Below are positions 35,037 through 44,851 of a stretch of DNA of 64,000 nt, piece by piece. A program made the translations under genes and the position numbers. Under the pieces are notes generated by a model that did not search any database, was not told the DNA's origin, and saw nothing but the letters and a program-made list of their open reading frames with translations. Position 1 is the first letter of the stretch. Each line of letters starts with the position of its first letter. The DNA is from Paracoccaceae bacterium (GTDB lineage: Bacteria; Pseudomonadota; Alphaproteobacteria; Rhodobacterales; Rhodobacteraceae): contig CACDPP010000001.1 of NCBI GenBank assembly GCA_902554705.1, forward strand, positions 62,001 through 126,000, written 5' to 3'.

Positions 35037-36830
35037 TTAATTCATTCCATTAGTAAACTGTAGGCTTGCTAACCGAGCATAAAGCCCTTTTTCGCTAATA
35101 AGCTTATCATGGTTTCCTTGCGCTATAATCTTACCTTTATCTAGAACTATAATTCTATCGGCCTTTTTTACAGTCGCCAATCGGTGAGCCACAACGATTG
35201 TTGTTCTACCTTTTAACAAATGGTCGAAAGCTTTTTGAATTGACCTTTCATTTTCAGCGTCTAACGCGCTAGTGGCTTCATCCAATAAGAGCACTGGGGC
35301 ATTTCGTAATATTGCTCGAGCAATTGCTACCCTTTGTTTTTGACCACCAGAGAGCATAACTCCACGCTCGCCTATATATGTTTCATAACCTTCGGGTAAC
35401 TCATTTATAAAATCATGGGCCGCAGCTGATCTAGCTGCCTCGTATATTTCTTCATTGCTAGCCCCTGGATTACCAAATCGTATGTTTCCAATAACAGTTG
35501 ATGCAAAAATTACTGGGTCTTGAGGAACGAGTGCAATGGATTTACGAAATTCCAACCTATTCATCGTCTTTATATCTATGCCATCCAATAAGATTTCTCC
35601 CTGATCAGGATCATAGAACCGTTGAAGTAGTTGGATAAACGTGGACTTTCCAGCACCCGACAAACCAACCAATGCTACAGTTTCACCTGGTTTAATATTA
35701 AGATTAATACTTGATAAAGTAGCTTCTTCTGTACGCGTAGGATAAGCAAAAGTTACGTCATTAAAAGTAATTTCACCCAACCAACTCTTTGGAGGAGTAA
35801 CAGGCTCAATAGGATCACTTACGGTATCCTCAATATTAAGTAATTCGACTAATCGCTCTGTAGCACCCGCGGCCCTTTGTAATTCACTCCATATTTCTGA
35901 CAGCGCAGCAACAGCGCCCGCCACCATTATTGAATAGATTACAAACTGCACAAGCATTCCGACCGACATAATTTCGTTGCGCACATCGCGAGCGCCAATC
36001 CAAAGAACCCCCACTACACCTGAAAAAACTAAAAATATTACAATAACTGTTAAAAATGATCGTGTTGTTATTCTTTTCTTAGCGGAGCTAAAACTCGCTT
36101 CAGCCACCAGATCAAATGATTTTTTTGTGAGGTTTTCATGAGAAAAAGCTTGAACGGTTTGCACTGCCATTAAAGCTTCTGAAGCATTACCTGAACTTGC
36201 TGCAATCCAATCTTGGTTTTCTCGGCTTAGACTTCGCAACCTCCGACCAAGAACAAGAATGGGAACAACTATTGCTGGAACAATTAGAAAAACTAGACTG
36301 GCTAACTTTAGGGATGTTAGTAGCATTAAAATCATACCACCAATCAAAATAAATACGTTCCTCAAGGCTACCGAAACTGATGAGCCTATGACAGATAAAA
36401 TAACAGTCGTGTCTGTTGTTATTCTACTCAATACCTCACCCGTCATTATTTTCTCAAAAAATTGTGGGCTTAAGTGAATAACTCTGCCAAAGACTGCTTT
36501 TCTTATGTCGGTTACAACCCGCTCACCAAGCCTGGTAACGAGCGCATACCGCAAGGCTGTCCCGACCGATAATAATCCTGCAATACCTATCGCAACCAAA
36601 AAATACTGATCTAAAATGAGGGTATTGCCCGAATTAAAAGTATCAACAACTCTTCGAACGGCTAGGGGTAAAATTAACGAGACGACTGCCGTTAAAGTTA
36701 GGGCGAGAAAAGCTATTGAAATCATTAATTTGTATGGCTTCAAGAATGGCCAAAGCTCTTTTAAAGCCGAGATCCGTTTTGACTTGCTGCGGTCTCGTGG
36801 GTCGACTTCTGCCTCGTTCGTATTAGCCAT
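35037..36830 (-). CDS. ABC exporter, fused membrane and ATPase domains (MsbA-like)
   Basis: A 597-residue half-transporter working as a homodimer. The membrane domain covers about residues 30-320 with six predicted segments. The nucleotide-binding domain has Walker A in VGLSGAGKSTFIQLL (~385), the signature LSGGQKQRVAIARAIL (~490), Walker B VLLLDEATSALD (~513) and the switch His in VAHRLATVKKADR. It resembles lipid A or multidrug exporters. The short charged N-terminus, DPRDRSKSKR, is cytoplasmic. The substrate is not evident. Confidence 0.9.
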   Translation of the reverse strand: MANTNEAEVDPRDRSKSKRISALKELWPFLKPYKLMISIAFLALTLTAVVSLILPLAVRRVVDTFNSGNTLILDQYFLVAIGIAGLLSVGTALRYALVTRLGERVVTDIRKAVFGRVIHLSPQFFEKIMTGEVLSRITTDTTVILSVIGSSVSVALRNVFILIGGMILMLLTSLKLASLVFLIVPAIVVPILVLGRRLRSLSRENQDWIAASSGNASEALMAVQTVQAFSHENLTKKSFDLVAEASFSSAKKRITTRSFLTVIVIFLVFSGVVGVLWIGARDVRNEIMSVGMLVQFVIYSIMVAGAVAALSEIWSELQRAAGATERLVELLNIEDTVSDPIEPVTPPKSWLGEITFNDVTFAYPTRTEEATLSSINLNIKPGETVALVGLSGAGKSTFIQLLQRFYDPDQGEILLDGIDIKTMNRLEFRKSIALVPQDPVIFASTVIGNIRFGNPGASNEEIYEAARSAAAHDFINELPEGYETYIGERGVMLSGGQKQRVAIARAILRNAPVLLLDEATSALDAENERSIQKAFDHLLKGRTTIVVAHRLATVKKADRIIVLDKGKIIAQGNHDKLISEKGLYARLASLQFTNGMN

Positions 36831-36927
36831 TATTTAATTCTCCCGTCAGCTTGTTAAAAACGAAAGAATGTATCCTGGTCAAGAGAAGGTTTTGGCCTTT
36901 CCTAAAAAAACACCAATTAATATTTAC

Positions 36928-37557
36928 TCAAACTTTTATAGTAAGAATAATGGCTTTATCGTTTTTATGATCATGCGTCGACTGCTCACCGTATATTGAT
37001 ATCTTTTTTAGAGTATAGTTTCTGGTGTAATTATTTAACTTTTTAACTTCACTTTTAAAATCAAGTGCAACCCAATGTTTTTCATTAATGGAGATTGTAA
37101 TTAAACCACCCGGCTTGGTTACTCGGACTAATTCACCTATAGAGCTTGGCCCAACATGGCCGTGCGTAAACGTACCAGAGCTCACAACCCCATCATAAAA
37201 ACTATTTTCCACTGGAATCTCTTTGGTTAAATCACTTAAGAAGCTGCGCTTGTAAATGTTTTTTGATTTAGCAATTTTTAGCATTTCTTCAGATATGTCT
37301 GTAGCTTCAATGCTAAATTTTCCTTTCTGTAAAAGTGCTTGAGCAAGAGCTCCTGTTCCTGCGCCTACATCTAATACTAATCCCTCGCCTCCATTTAAAA
37401 TAAACTCGTCAGCTACAGAAAAATGCAGTTTGTACTGCATTTCGTTTATAAAATCCATATCGTATGTTTCTGCCCAAACAGAATAGAGTTCAATATTATC
37501 TTTTGGCGATTTTAGGTCATATGCGCTTTCTAAACTTAATTTTCTATTCATTTCCAA
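36928..37557 (-). CDS. Class I SAM-dependent methyltransferase
   Basis: A 209-residue Rossmann-fold methyltransferase. Motif I is VLDVGAGTGALAQALL (~residues 60-75), with IEATDISEEML following for the adenosine ribose, and VVSSGTFTHGHV and ITISINEKHWVAL later. It resembles small-molecule methyltransferases of the UbiE/Williams-Beuren type; the acceptor is unknown. It is 97 bases upstream of the ABC exporter on the same strand. Confidence 0.8.
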   Translation of the reverse strand: MEMNRKLSLESAYDLKSPKDNIELYSVWAETYDMDFINEMQYKLHFSVADEFILNGGEGLVLDVGAGTGALAQALLQKGKFSIEATDISEEMLKIAKSKNIYKRSFLSDLTKEIPVENSFYDGVVSSGTFTHGHVGPSSIGELVRVTKPGGLITISINEKHWVALDFKSEVKKLNNYTRNYTLKKISIYGEQSTHDHKNDKAIILTIKV

Positions 37558-37656
37558 TCTCAGTGATTTTAGTAGTTTATCTAAACTGTAATCTAAACAT
37601 ATTTTTTTGTTTTATTTGAGGTATTTTTAATATTAATTTTAAAGTAATAAGTCTTT

Positions 37657-38394
37657 ATGATCTATTTCAATAAAATATTACCAATTATTGTCAGCCCACT
37701 CGGTTTTATAATTGTTTTATTATTTTGGGGAATTATTAAGAGAAAAATACTTCCTATGCTAACAGCATTGACGATTTTGATACTCCTTTCTCTACCTATA
37801 GTTTCCGGGCATCTTACAAAATTTCTAGAGCAAGATTATGCACCTCTTTCACCCGGTGAAATTACTGCTGCAGATACCGTTGTTGTTTTAAGCGGTATGG
37901 TAAGAACAATTAAGAAAACTGACGGCTTTAAATATGAATTCACAGATGCAGTTGATCGGATTTTTGCCGGCATTCAGATTTTGAATTTAAACAAGGCCAA
38001 AAAAATAATTCTTACCCACGGGAAATTACCATGGAGCTTAGGTTTATCAGAAGGAGAGTTCTTGGCTGATTTTATTCAATCACAAGGAATAGACCCTAAT
38101 AAAATCCTTCTAACTGAGATAGTCCAAAATACAAACGACGAAGCTGTTGCTGTTTCCAAAATGCTACCCAAAAACAGTACAATCATTTTAGTAACTTCTG
38201 CTTTTCACATGCCTAGAGCTGAGACAGTTTTCCGCAATCAAAGCTTAAACGTGATCCCATATGCCGTAGATTTTCGCAAGTCAGCGAAAAAAATTGATGT
38301 ACTAGAGTTTCTACCTAAAGCAAAAGCCTTTTATGAAAGTAACTTGTTTTTTAGAGAATTGATCGGCAGAGGATACTACGCTTTAAAATTTTAG
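37657..38394 (+). CDS. YdcF/ElyC family protein (DUF218)
   Basis: A 245-residue protein with two N-terminal hydrophobic segments (about residues 5-27 and 31-50), followed by a DUF218 domain. The domain shows ADTVVVLSGMVR (~70), KKIILTHGKLPWSLGLSEG (~112-130), ILLTEIVQNTNDEAVAVSK with the family Glu-x-x-x-x-Asn-Thr pattern, and VTSAFHMPRAETVF (~185). ElyC/SanA members influence cell-envelope integrity in enteric bacteria. Its role here is inferred only from the family. Confidence 0.82.
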   Translation: MIYFNKILPIIVSPLGFIIVLLFWGIIKRKILPMLTALTILILLSLPIVSGHLTKFLEQDYAPLSPGEITAADTVVVLSGMVRTIKKTDGFKYEFTDAVDRIFAGIQILNLNKAKKIILTHGKLPWSLGLSEGEFLADFIQSQGIDPNKILLTEIVQNTNDEAVAVSKMLPKNSTIILVTSAFHMPRAETVFRNQSLNVIPYAVDFRKSAKKIDVLEFLPKAKAFYESNLFFRELIGRGYYALKF

Positions 38395-38472
38395 TATTTA
38401 TCAATCATTTTAATTGTTCGAGTTAATTTCAGTCTAAATTCCAAAGCTGATTGGCCGGTAAAGAACTTTTTA

Positions 38473-38727
38473 CTAATTAGTTGAAGCTGGCGCGTCTGTC
38501 GCTGGCGTAGCGTCACTGCTATCTTCCAAAACAAAGGCAAGCAAAGAAGTAATAATAGTAGCGGCTAAAGTAATTGAGACCATAGAAACCCCTCCAAAAC
38601 TAACCCCTACTTCCGTAATTGCTCCCGCTGAGGCCGCACTCCCGCTGCTATTGACCGAATTTTCTTGAGCCACGGCAGGTATAAAAAATATAGACGCAAC
38701 GAGACCTACAAAAATTAAATTTCGCAT
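38473..38727 (-). CDS. Small secreted or membrane protein, hypothetical
   Basis: An 84-residue protein with a clear signal peptide: MRNLIFVGLVASIFFIPAVA with likely cleavage after residue 20, followed by a Ser/Gly/Ala-rich linker, one hydrophobic segment (VSMVSITLAATIITSLLAFV, ~48-67) and an acidic, Ala/Thr-rich tail. An AGGAGA precedes the ATG on the minus strand. I do not recognise a family. It may be an envelope-associated peptide; it stands alone between the DUF218 gene and a Rieske oxygenase gene. Confidence 0.6.
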   Translation of the reverse strand: MRNLIFVGLVASIFFIPAVAQENSVNSSGSAASAGAITEVGVSFGGVSMVSITLAATIITSLLAFVLEDSSDATPATDAPASTN

Positions 38728-38865
38728 CTAATAATCTTTCTCCTAAAGATTGTGTTTAAACAATACACTTTAACTGGATATTTGTCTTTTATTTCTTATT
38801 TAATCTCTTTTTTTAATTGCTAACAATAACAAAGAGTTTATGCTTTTATTTAAAAGGTGGTTTCA

Positions 38866-40062
38866 TTGGGAAAAGAACATACAGAGATACCTAATGATTG
38901 GGATCGATCAGGCCTTCCCGCCTGGAGCTTTTTTAACAACGAAATGTTTGAAGCTGAAAAAGATTTGCTTTTTAGACGCCATTGGCAGCTTATCTGTCAT
39001 AGCAACGATATACCGAACGTAGGAGATTTCATAACCTGGAATTTAATCGGCGAACGTGCACTTGTTATAAGAGGTAAAGATCGAAAAATCAGAGCATTTC
39101 ATAATTTGTGCAAACATCGCGGTTCGCGGGTAATAGCCGATGAGGCCGGCACATGTAAATCAACAATAACTTGTCCATTTCATGGCTGGACTTATAATCT
39201 TGATGGCACTTTAAGGGGTGCCTCACAACCATCATCTCTTCCCAAACTGGACCCGCTTGAATATGGCCTACCCCCCTTAGAAATGGACTTATGGAATGGC
39301 TTTATTTTTGTTAGATTTCAGCCTGGACCACAACCTAAACTTTCAAATATTCTAAAAAAATTTGATAACGAAATTTCACAGTATGAGCTCTCTGATCTTG
39401 AGCCTACTGGAGATGGTTTCTGGACAGAGGAAATTGATGCAAATTGGAAGTGTGTGCGCGATGTTGATAATGAAGGATATCATGTTCCTATGGCACATCC
39501 AGGTCTGCATGATCTATTTGGTCAAAATTATTACGATCAGCCAATAGAGGGAGGGCTATCTCGATCTGTCGGATCATTTAGTTCCGGGAATGGACACTTG
39601 TGGAGCGTCAGAAACTATAAAAAATTATTGCGTGCCAAAGATACTTTGGACGAGGCTCATCAGAGATGTTGGTTATACATTGGCGTTTTTCCAAATCTTG
39701 TGTTTGGCTTATACCCAGATTCAGTAATCTTCTACCAAGAGTATCCAGTAGAAAATGGAAAAACCATACAACGCGGTGGTAATTACAAATATGCAAAAGA
39801 AGATAGGGAGATGAAAATTTCAAGGTATCTAAGCATGAGAATTGATCGATTAACTAGTAAAGAAGACGAACAGCTGATCGAATGGTCTTGGGAAGCAGCA
39901 TTCTCCAGCGCTTACGAAGGTGTCTTTTTATCTGATTTAGAGTATGGGCTGAAAGCATACCATGATACTTTAAGAAAATATTTTCCTGTACTATCGGGCC
40001 CAGAACCAGAGCAGGGTAAACTACTGCAAGCAAACGAAAGACTTCTTGCTAAAAAAGAATAA
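38866..40062 (+). CDS. Rieske non-haem iron oxygenase, alpha subunit
   Basis: About 398 residues. The Rieske [2Fe-2S] ligands are in CKHRG (~83) and CPFHGW (~104), i.e. C-x-H-x18-C-x2-H, and the mononuclear iron site in DVDNEGYHVPMAH (~198-210). Such enzymes hydroxylate aromatics or oxidatively demethylate quaternary amines. The TTG at 38866 has a strong Shine-Dalgarno AAGGTGG (38854-38860) at 5-base spacing, so I prefer it to the GTG at 38857, which lies within that sequence. No ferredoxin reductase partner is adjacent. It is convergent with the GcvT-like gene. Confidence 0.88.
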   Translation: MGKEHTEIPNDWDRSGLPAWSFFNNEMFEAEKDLLFRRHWQLICHSNDIPNVGDFITWNLIGERALVIRGKDRKIRAFHNLCKHRGSRVIADEAGTCKSTITCPFHGWTYNLDGTLRGASQPSSLPKLDPLEYGLPPLEMDLWNGFIFVRFQPGPQPKLSNILKKFDNEISQYELSDLEPTGDGFWTEEIDANWKCVRDVDNEGYHVPMAHPGLHDLFGQNYYDQPIEGGLSRSVGSFSSGNGHLWSVRNYKKLLRAKDTLDEAHQRCWLYIGVFPNLVFGLYPDSVIFYQEYPVENGKTIQRGGNYKYAKEDREMKISRYLSMRIDRLTSKEDEQLIEWSWEAAFSSAYEGVFLSDLEYGLKAYHDTLRKYFPVLSGPEPEQGKLLQANERLLAKKE

Positions 40063-40222
40063 ATATCAATTAGAAAATCATTATTAACTCTATATGAGTT
40101 GAAAAGACGTAATCTTAAAATCTATCAACTCTCATTAGCGTAAAATAGTAAATGTAAAAACTGCTAAATTCGTTCCACACGAGAGAGACTCTACCGCGAA
40201 AACGGATCCCATATATCATGGG

Positions 40223-41440
40223 TCAATAGTTCGCAGGTGGGCAAGCAGATCTCCTTGCCAAATTGATAAATGGTGGCTTTACTATAGAAACTTTTTTCAT
40301 AAGTTTATAATATTGTAACTCTTTCAAAGAGTATATTTCGACCCATAAGTTTTCCATATTGGACTTTGATGAGCCCAGTTTCAACTGAGCAAGAGCTATA
40401 GATTTTTTAGTCATTGGCGACCAAATAGCTGATGTGACAGTGCCGACCTCATCTTTTTTGTTGTAATAAATTATTGATCCCTCAACTGGCTCTTTTCCAT
40501 CTATTTCTAAAGCATAAATCTTGAAAGCTGAACTGTCTTCCAACTTACTATTTAGAATAGCCTTCTTTCCATTAAAAAATCCTTTGTTCAAGTCAACTAA
40601 CCATCCAAGACCTAGATCGTCTGGGCGTCTACATCTATTTGGCCTTATTGCATGATCAGATGAAATAAAATCAATATTAGCCACTATAAAACCTGCTTCT
40701 ATTCTAGCCATATTTAGAGCATTGTATCCAATCGCAGTAAGCCCATGATTTGAACCTGCTTTCCAAACCCTTTCAATAATTTTATTTGCCACATTATTTT
40801 TCATAAATATTTCGTAACCCAAGTCTCCAGTAAAACCAGTTCTAGATATCATAATTGGCGCATTTGATATTTTTGTTTGGAAAAGATGAAACGGTTTCAA
40901 ATTATCAATTCCGTTAACCCCAAGCAGGCGGAGGATTGAGGCCGCAGTAGGCCCCTGAAGAGATATTCCACAAATGTGCTTAGTCTCATCTATAATTTCA
41001 ACATCAAACCCATGTGATGCATCAATCAGCCAAGGAAGATGTTTTTCCTGAGAACACAAGCGGAAATCATTATCCGAAATCCTAAAAAGTGTGCCATCAT
41101 CAATTACAAACCCCTCCTGATCACACCACAATGTGTACTTAACTGTAGCTACATTCTGTTTAGTAACATCTCTCACAGTGAGCTTGTTTAAAAAATCTTC
41201 AGCCTGTGGCCCTACAATTCTATATTTGTTTAAAGGAGTAATATCGAAGACACTACAAGTTGAACGGATAGAAAAATATTCCAACTCCTCATCTGATAAA
41301 ATTGTTGGTGATTTGTATCCGTTCCAATTATACCATTGACCCTCAGTTTCTTGCGCAGCGAAAAAATCGTAAAAAGGAGACCGAAAAAGTGGTTTCGTAA
41401 ATGTTGTGTCCCGATCTTTTTTCTCTTTTGACTGGATCAT
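40223..41440 (-). CDS. GcvT-like aminomethyltransferase family protein
   Basis: A 405-residue protein of the glycine cleavage T/DmdA/dimethylglycine-demethylase fold, which transfers one-carbon units to tetrahydrofolate. CSVFDITPLNKYRIVGP and DFLNKLTVRDV near the N-terminus and EGFVIDDGTLFRIS (~118-131), with the paired Asp matching the GcvT folate-contact site, support this. GYEIFMKN and ARIEAGFIV follow. There is no attached FAD domain, unlike sarcosine or dimethylglycine dehydrogenases; the two FAD proteins upstream could supply that role. Its ATG overlaps the upstream stop by 4 bases. Confidence 0.85.
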   Translation of the reverse strand: MIQSKEKKDRDTTFTKPLFRSPFYDFFAAQETEGQWYNWNGYKSPTILSDEELEYFSIRSTCSVFDITPLNKYRIVGPQAEDFLNKLTVRDVTKQNVATVKYTLWCDQEGFVIDDGTLFRISDNDFRLCSQEKHLPWLIDASHGFDVEIIDETKHICGISLQGPTAASILRLLGVNGIDNLKPFHLFQTKISNAPIMISRTGFTGDLGYEIFMKNNVANKIIERVWKAGSNHGLTAIGYNALNMARIEAGFIVANIDFISSDHAIRPNRCRRPDDLGLGWLVDLNKGFFNGKKAILNSKLEDSSAFKIYALEIDGKEPVEGSIIYYNKKDEVGTVTSAIWSPMTKKSIALAQLKLGSSKSNMENLWVEIYSLKELQYYKLMKKVSIVKPPFINLARRSACPPANY

Positions 41441-42999
41441 TTAATACTCTCTCGCAAAATCTTTTTTGCTGCGTTTAAACCTGACAAGCCAAAAAGATTA
41501 CCTCCTGGATGGGTGCCTGCTCCACAAATAAAAAGGCCATCAATTGGAGTGGAATAATCTGACACATCAAATGCCGGCCTTAGTGAATAAAGACTATCTA
41601 TTTGCAATTCACTATGGTGCCAATGGCCCCCAGCAACGAAGTATTTTTTTTCAGTTTCATGAGGAAGTAGAAGACTTTTGAATAAAATACCCTTTTTAAT
41701 TTCAGGAGCCCATTTTTGAATTGTTGAAATTACCTTATTCATCAAAACTTCCTTTGAATTTTTCCAGCCACCTTTAACGGAATATGGCGTATTCTGAATG
41801 CAAATGGAGGCCATAACTGCTCCATTAAGGGAGGAATCAGAAGAAATTTTACTGAAATACATTTCAAAATTAGGATCTGAAGGAAGTTCATTATACTTAA
41901 GAGAGTTAAAGTTACTCTCTACCGCTTCTAAGGAGGGGGCATAAACGTATCGGTAGTGCGCATCTAAGTTTTGAGAACTGTGTAACTTTGGAAGTTCCTC
42001 CAAAATGATGTTGAGTTTACTGGTATTTCCTGAGTACCTGAGAGCTTGGATCCGTCTTGTTAGATCAGTCTCCAGGTTTTGGGGACCGACTAAATCAAGA
42101 AAAGTGTTTACTGGACTGATAGAAGATACAATGGTTTTCGCAGAATATTCCACTCCATTTTCTAGCTTTACACCAGTCACTACGGAGTCCGTTATAATAA
42201 GTGAACTGACTTTCCCTTTAAAGACGAAATCTACTCCATTTTCCTCAGCTGACTTAAACAAAGCATTGATGAAACTGGTGACTCCACCTTGAATAGACAA
42301 TGATTTCCCTTGATAAGAATCTTTCATCTGTGAAAGTTTATATAATAGACCTAAATATGACGTTGGCGATCTAGGCCCTAGTTTTATTCCTAATGTAGAA
42401 TCAAAAGAAATTAGTCCTTTTAGAGAAGATGTTTCAAGTTCTTCTTCCACTAAATCAGCAATGCACATAGTAATCATTCGTAAAAGTTCTTGAAATTGTT
42501 CTTTACCTTGCAGCCTCAATTTTGCGGCAGTCAAAAATAAACTGGCTTTACTCCCAAATGTTTTTTGATTTCTCCCTATAGGAATTTGCGATGCCAATCT
42601 TTGGAAGAGATGGCTCTGGTTAAAAAATTTCTCTCTTAATTCTTTCCATCGTTTGAATTCGTTCTCCGTGATACCTTCTATGCTTTTCCCAAAGTTACTG
42701 CCGAATACAACGTTTTCATTTTCTATGCTCAAGCCTACGGTCTTTAAACCATCTTCATTAAACAAAAGTTCATATTTGCTGAGCCCCAAATCTTGCACTA
42801 CATCTTTTGAAATACCAATTGCATTACTAGCCAATTCTGGAGCTTGAAAACCTTTAAATAAAACTTCACTCCTGGCCATTCCACCGTAGGTTTCGCCGGC
42901 TTCAAGTAAAAGGACTCTCCTTCCAGAAGCTGCCAACTTTGAAGCTACGATGAGGCCGTTGTGTCCAGCCCCAATCACAATTACGTCATAAGACTTCAT
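41437..42999 (-). CDS. FAD-dependent oxidoreductase, PYROXD2/phytoene-desaturase-like (copy A)
   Basis: A 520-residue flavoprotein. The dinucleotide motif VIVIGAGHNGLIVASKLAAS is at residues ~5-24, with VLLLEAGETYGGMARSE following, and the C-terminal FAD motif is LFICGAGTHPGGNLFGLSG (~490-508). The HxGG closing motif is typical of PYROXD2-like amine-oxidase-fold proteins. It is similar in layout to the gene directly upstream, pointing to tandem duplication. It overlaps that gene by 14 bases and the GcvT-like gene by 4, so all three are translationally coupled. The substrate is unknown, probably an amine. Confidence 0.85.
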   Translation of the reverse strand: MKSYDVIVIGAGHNGLIVASKLAASGRRVLLLEAGETYGGMARSEVLFKGFQAPELASNAIGISKDVVQDLGLSKYELLFNEDGLKTVGLSIENENVVFGSNFGKSIEGITENEFKRWKELREKFFNQSHLFQRLASQIPIGRNQKTFGSKASLFLTAAKLRLQGKEQFQELLRMITMCIADLVEEELETSSLKGLISFDSTLGIKLGPRSPTSYLGLLYKLSQMKDSYQGKSLSIQGGVTSFINALFKSAEENGVDFVFKGKVSSLIITDSVVTGVKLENGVEYSAKTIVSSISPVNTFLDLVGPQNLETDLTRRIQALRYSGNTSKLNIILEELPKLHSSQNLDAHYRYVYAPSLEAVESNFNSLKYNELPSDPNFEMYFSKISSDSSLNGAVMASICIQNTPYSVKGGWKNSKEVLMNKVISTIQKWAPEIKKGILFKSLLLPHETEKKYFVAGGHWHHSELQIDSLYSLRPAFDVSDYSTPIDGLFICGAGTHPGGNLFGLSGLNAAKKILRESIK

Positions 43000-44617
43000 A
43001 AGCGTCCCTAATATCGGAGTCAGGCAAATTAAGATCCTTCAGTATTTCAACGGCCGCATTACGGCCAGGAGCACCCATTACACCACCGCCAGGGTGGGTA
43101 GAGGAACCACACATATATAGACCTTTAATGGGACTTCTATATTGAGCATAACCGGGAATTGGTCTGTTAAACAAAAGCTGGTCAAAAGTTAACTCGCCCT
43201 GGAAAATGTTTCCCTCCGTCAAACCAACCTCCTCTTCAAGCTCTTTGGGAGTTCTTACTTCCATATGTAGAATTTTATCTTTGAAACCCGGCGAATAGTC
43301 TGCAATCTGTTGTATTACAGTCTCTCCAAATGCGTCCTTATTCTCTTTAGTCCAATTTTTGCCACCTACTTTTGGAGGGCAATATTGAACAAAGCAACTC
43401 ATGAAATGCTTTCCAGGAGGAGCCATGGTAGGATCTGTTAAAGTAGGTATCATCATATCTAAAAATGGATCCCGGGACCAAGTTCCCATTTTCCAATCGT
43501 CGTAAGCTCTCTCCATCCTTTCAATACTGTCCGTGAAATGAATATCACCCTTTAAACATGGATTATTATCTGAGACACCTGGAAATTTTGGCATACTATC
43601 AAGAGCGATATTAACCTTTCCTGATGAGCCACGTATCTTAAAATTATTCACTTTTTTTATAAAGTTTGGTGGCAGATGTTCGGGATCAGTCAATTTTAAA
43701 AATGTACGCTTTACGTCAGCATTTGAAACAACATTTCTTGCCAAATACTCGTCTCCATTTTTTAATATGACACCTCTAACTCGAGCACCTCTAATATCGA
43801 CTTTCTCTACCTCAGAATTGTTGAGCAACGTACCACCCATTGCTCTAAAGGATGAAGTCAGAGCTTTAGAAATAGCTCCCATTCCTCCGCGCGCATAGCC
43901 CCACGCCCCGATCGAACCATCAACTTCGCCCATATAGTGATGTAATAGGACGTAGGCGGTACCTGGTGACATTGGCCCCAAAGCTGTTCCGATGATACCG
44001 GACACTGCAAGAGAAGCCTTTATCACTTCATTTTCAAAATATTCATCTAAAAAGTCTGAAATTGACATAGTCCAAAAACGAATAGTATCAGCCAATTCAC
44101 TAGCAGTTAAGTCATTTACTTTACGCAAAAGGTAAAGCATTTCTGAGAGATCTCTAAATTTAAAGCTCGCCGGATCTGGTGCAGTTCTCATTAAAAGCGG
44201 TTGAATAAATCTGCACTGCTTAAGAATATCCCTAGAGTATCTAGAATAAGACTCGCTGTCTTTTACACTAAACCGCTCTAACTCTCGCTTTTTTGCCTGG
44301 TAGTTTCTGTAGGATGCAAGATAATCACCATCTCTGGTGAATACCGTTCCGCCCTCTATGGCAACAATCTGTAGTCCATGTTTTGGCAGCTCCAAGTCTC
44401 GCATGATTTCAGGTCTAAAAAGACTGCAAACATAGGAACAGTTTGAATATAAAATTCCAGGATGGAGTTCACGACTAACCGCAGCACCTCCTATCCAGTC
44501 ATTTTTTTCGAGAACTAAAACGTTTAACCCTGCTTTTTGAAGGTAACACGCATTGACCAAGCCATTATGACCAGAACCGATCACTATTACATCAAAGTTT
44601 TTTTCCACGGACTGCAC
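42986..44617 (-). CDS. FAD-dependent oxidoreductase, PYROXD2/phytoene-desaturase-like (copy B)
   Basis: A 543-residue paralogue of the next gene in the operon. The FAD motif VIVIGSGHNGLVNACYLQKA (~10-29) is followed by VLVLEKNDWIGGAAVSRE, and the C-terminal motif is LYMCGSSTHPGGGVMGAPG (~506-524). Translation starts at a GTG (44617). It is the first gene of a three-gene minus-strand operon and faces the transporter operon across a 322-base divergent spacer. The two copies probably form a pair acting on related intermediates or as a heteromer (inference). Carotenoid desaturation is less likely because no carotenoid genes are present. Confidence 0.85.
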   Translation of the reverse strand: MQSVEKNFDVIVIGSGHNGLVNACYLQKAGLNVLVLEKNDWIGGAAVSRELHPGILYSNCSYVCSLFRPEIMRDLELPKHGLQIVAIEGGTVFTRDGDYLASYRNYQAKKRELERFSVKDSESYSRYSRDILKQCRFIQPLLMRTAPDPASFKFRDLSEMLYLLRKVNDLTASELADTIRFWTMSISDFLDEYFENEVIKASLAVSGIIGTALGPMSPGTAYVLLHHYMGEVDGSIGAWGYARGGMGAISKALTSSFRAMGGTLLNNSEVEKVDIRGARVRGVILKNGDEYLARNVVSNADVKRTFLKLTDPEHLPPNFIKKVNNFKIRGSSGKVNIALDSMPKFPGVSDNNPCLKGDIHFTDSIERMERAYDDWKMGTWSRDPFLDMMIPTLTDPTMAPPGKHFMSCFVQYCPPKVGGKNWTKENKDAFGETVIQQIADYSPGFKDKILHMEVRTPKELEEEVGLTEGNIFQGELTFDQLLFNRPIPGYAQYRSPIKGLYMCGSSTHPGGGVMGAPGRNAAVEILKDLNLPDSDIRDAYEVL

Positions 44618-44743
44618 TACCTAAGTTGAAGAGTTATTTCTCATCACACCTTAACATTACAAAATGGCGAGTCAAAAAATTGATTATTATTTTATTGTAA
44701 TAATTGAAATTTTTTACTTCCAGATAAACTTAAGTTCCCATTC

Positions 44744-44773
44744 TTGAAACTTGTTATAGAAAGCAAGTATATT
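44744..44773 (+). promoter_or_regulatory. Candidate promoter for ABC importer operon
   Basis: TTGAAA (44744-44749), an 18-base spacer and TATATT (44768-44773) fit a sigma-70-type promoter, leaving a leader of about 160 bases before the first permease. Confidence 0.45.
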
Positions 44774-44851
44774 TTTTCGGAACAACATGATGCTTATACT
44801 TCTTTGGAAAAGACTCCGTCACCGAATTATAGCTATTTTTCTTGACGAACC

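Noticed and set aside
40063-40222. Glycine-riboswitch-like GAGAGA stretch near the GcvT-like gene
   Set aside because: It lies between the 3' ends of two convergent genes and lacks the other conserved aptamer parts.
42986-44617. Carotenoid biosynthesis (phytoene desaturase)
   Set aside because: The similarity is only in the FAD fold; no crtB, crtE or other carotenoid genes are nearby and the partner gene is GcvT-like.
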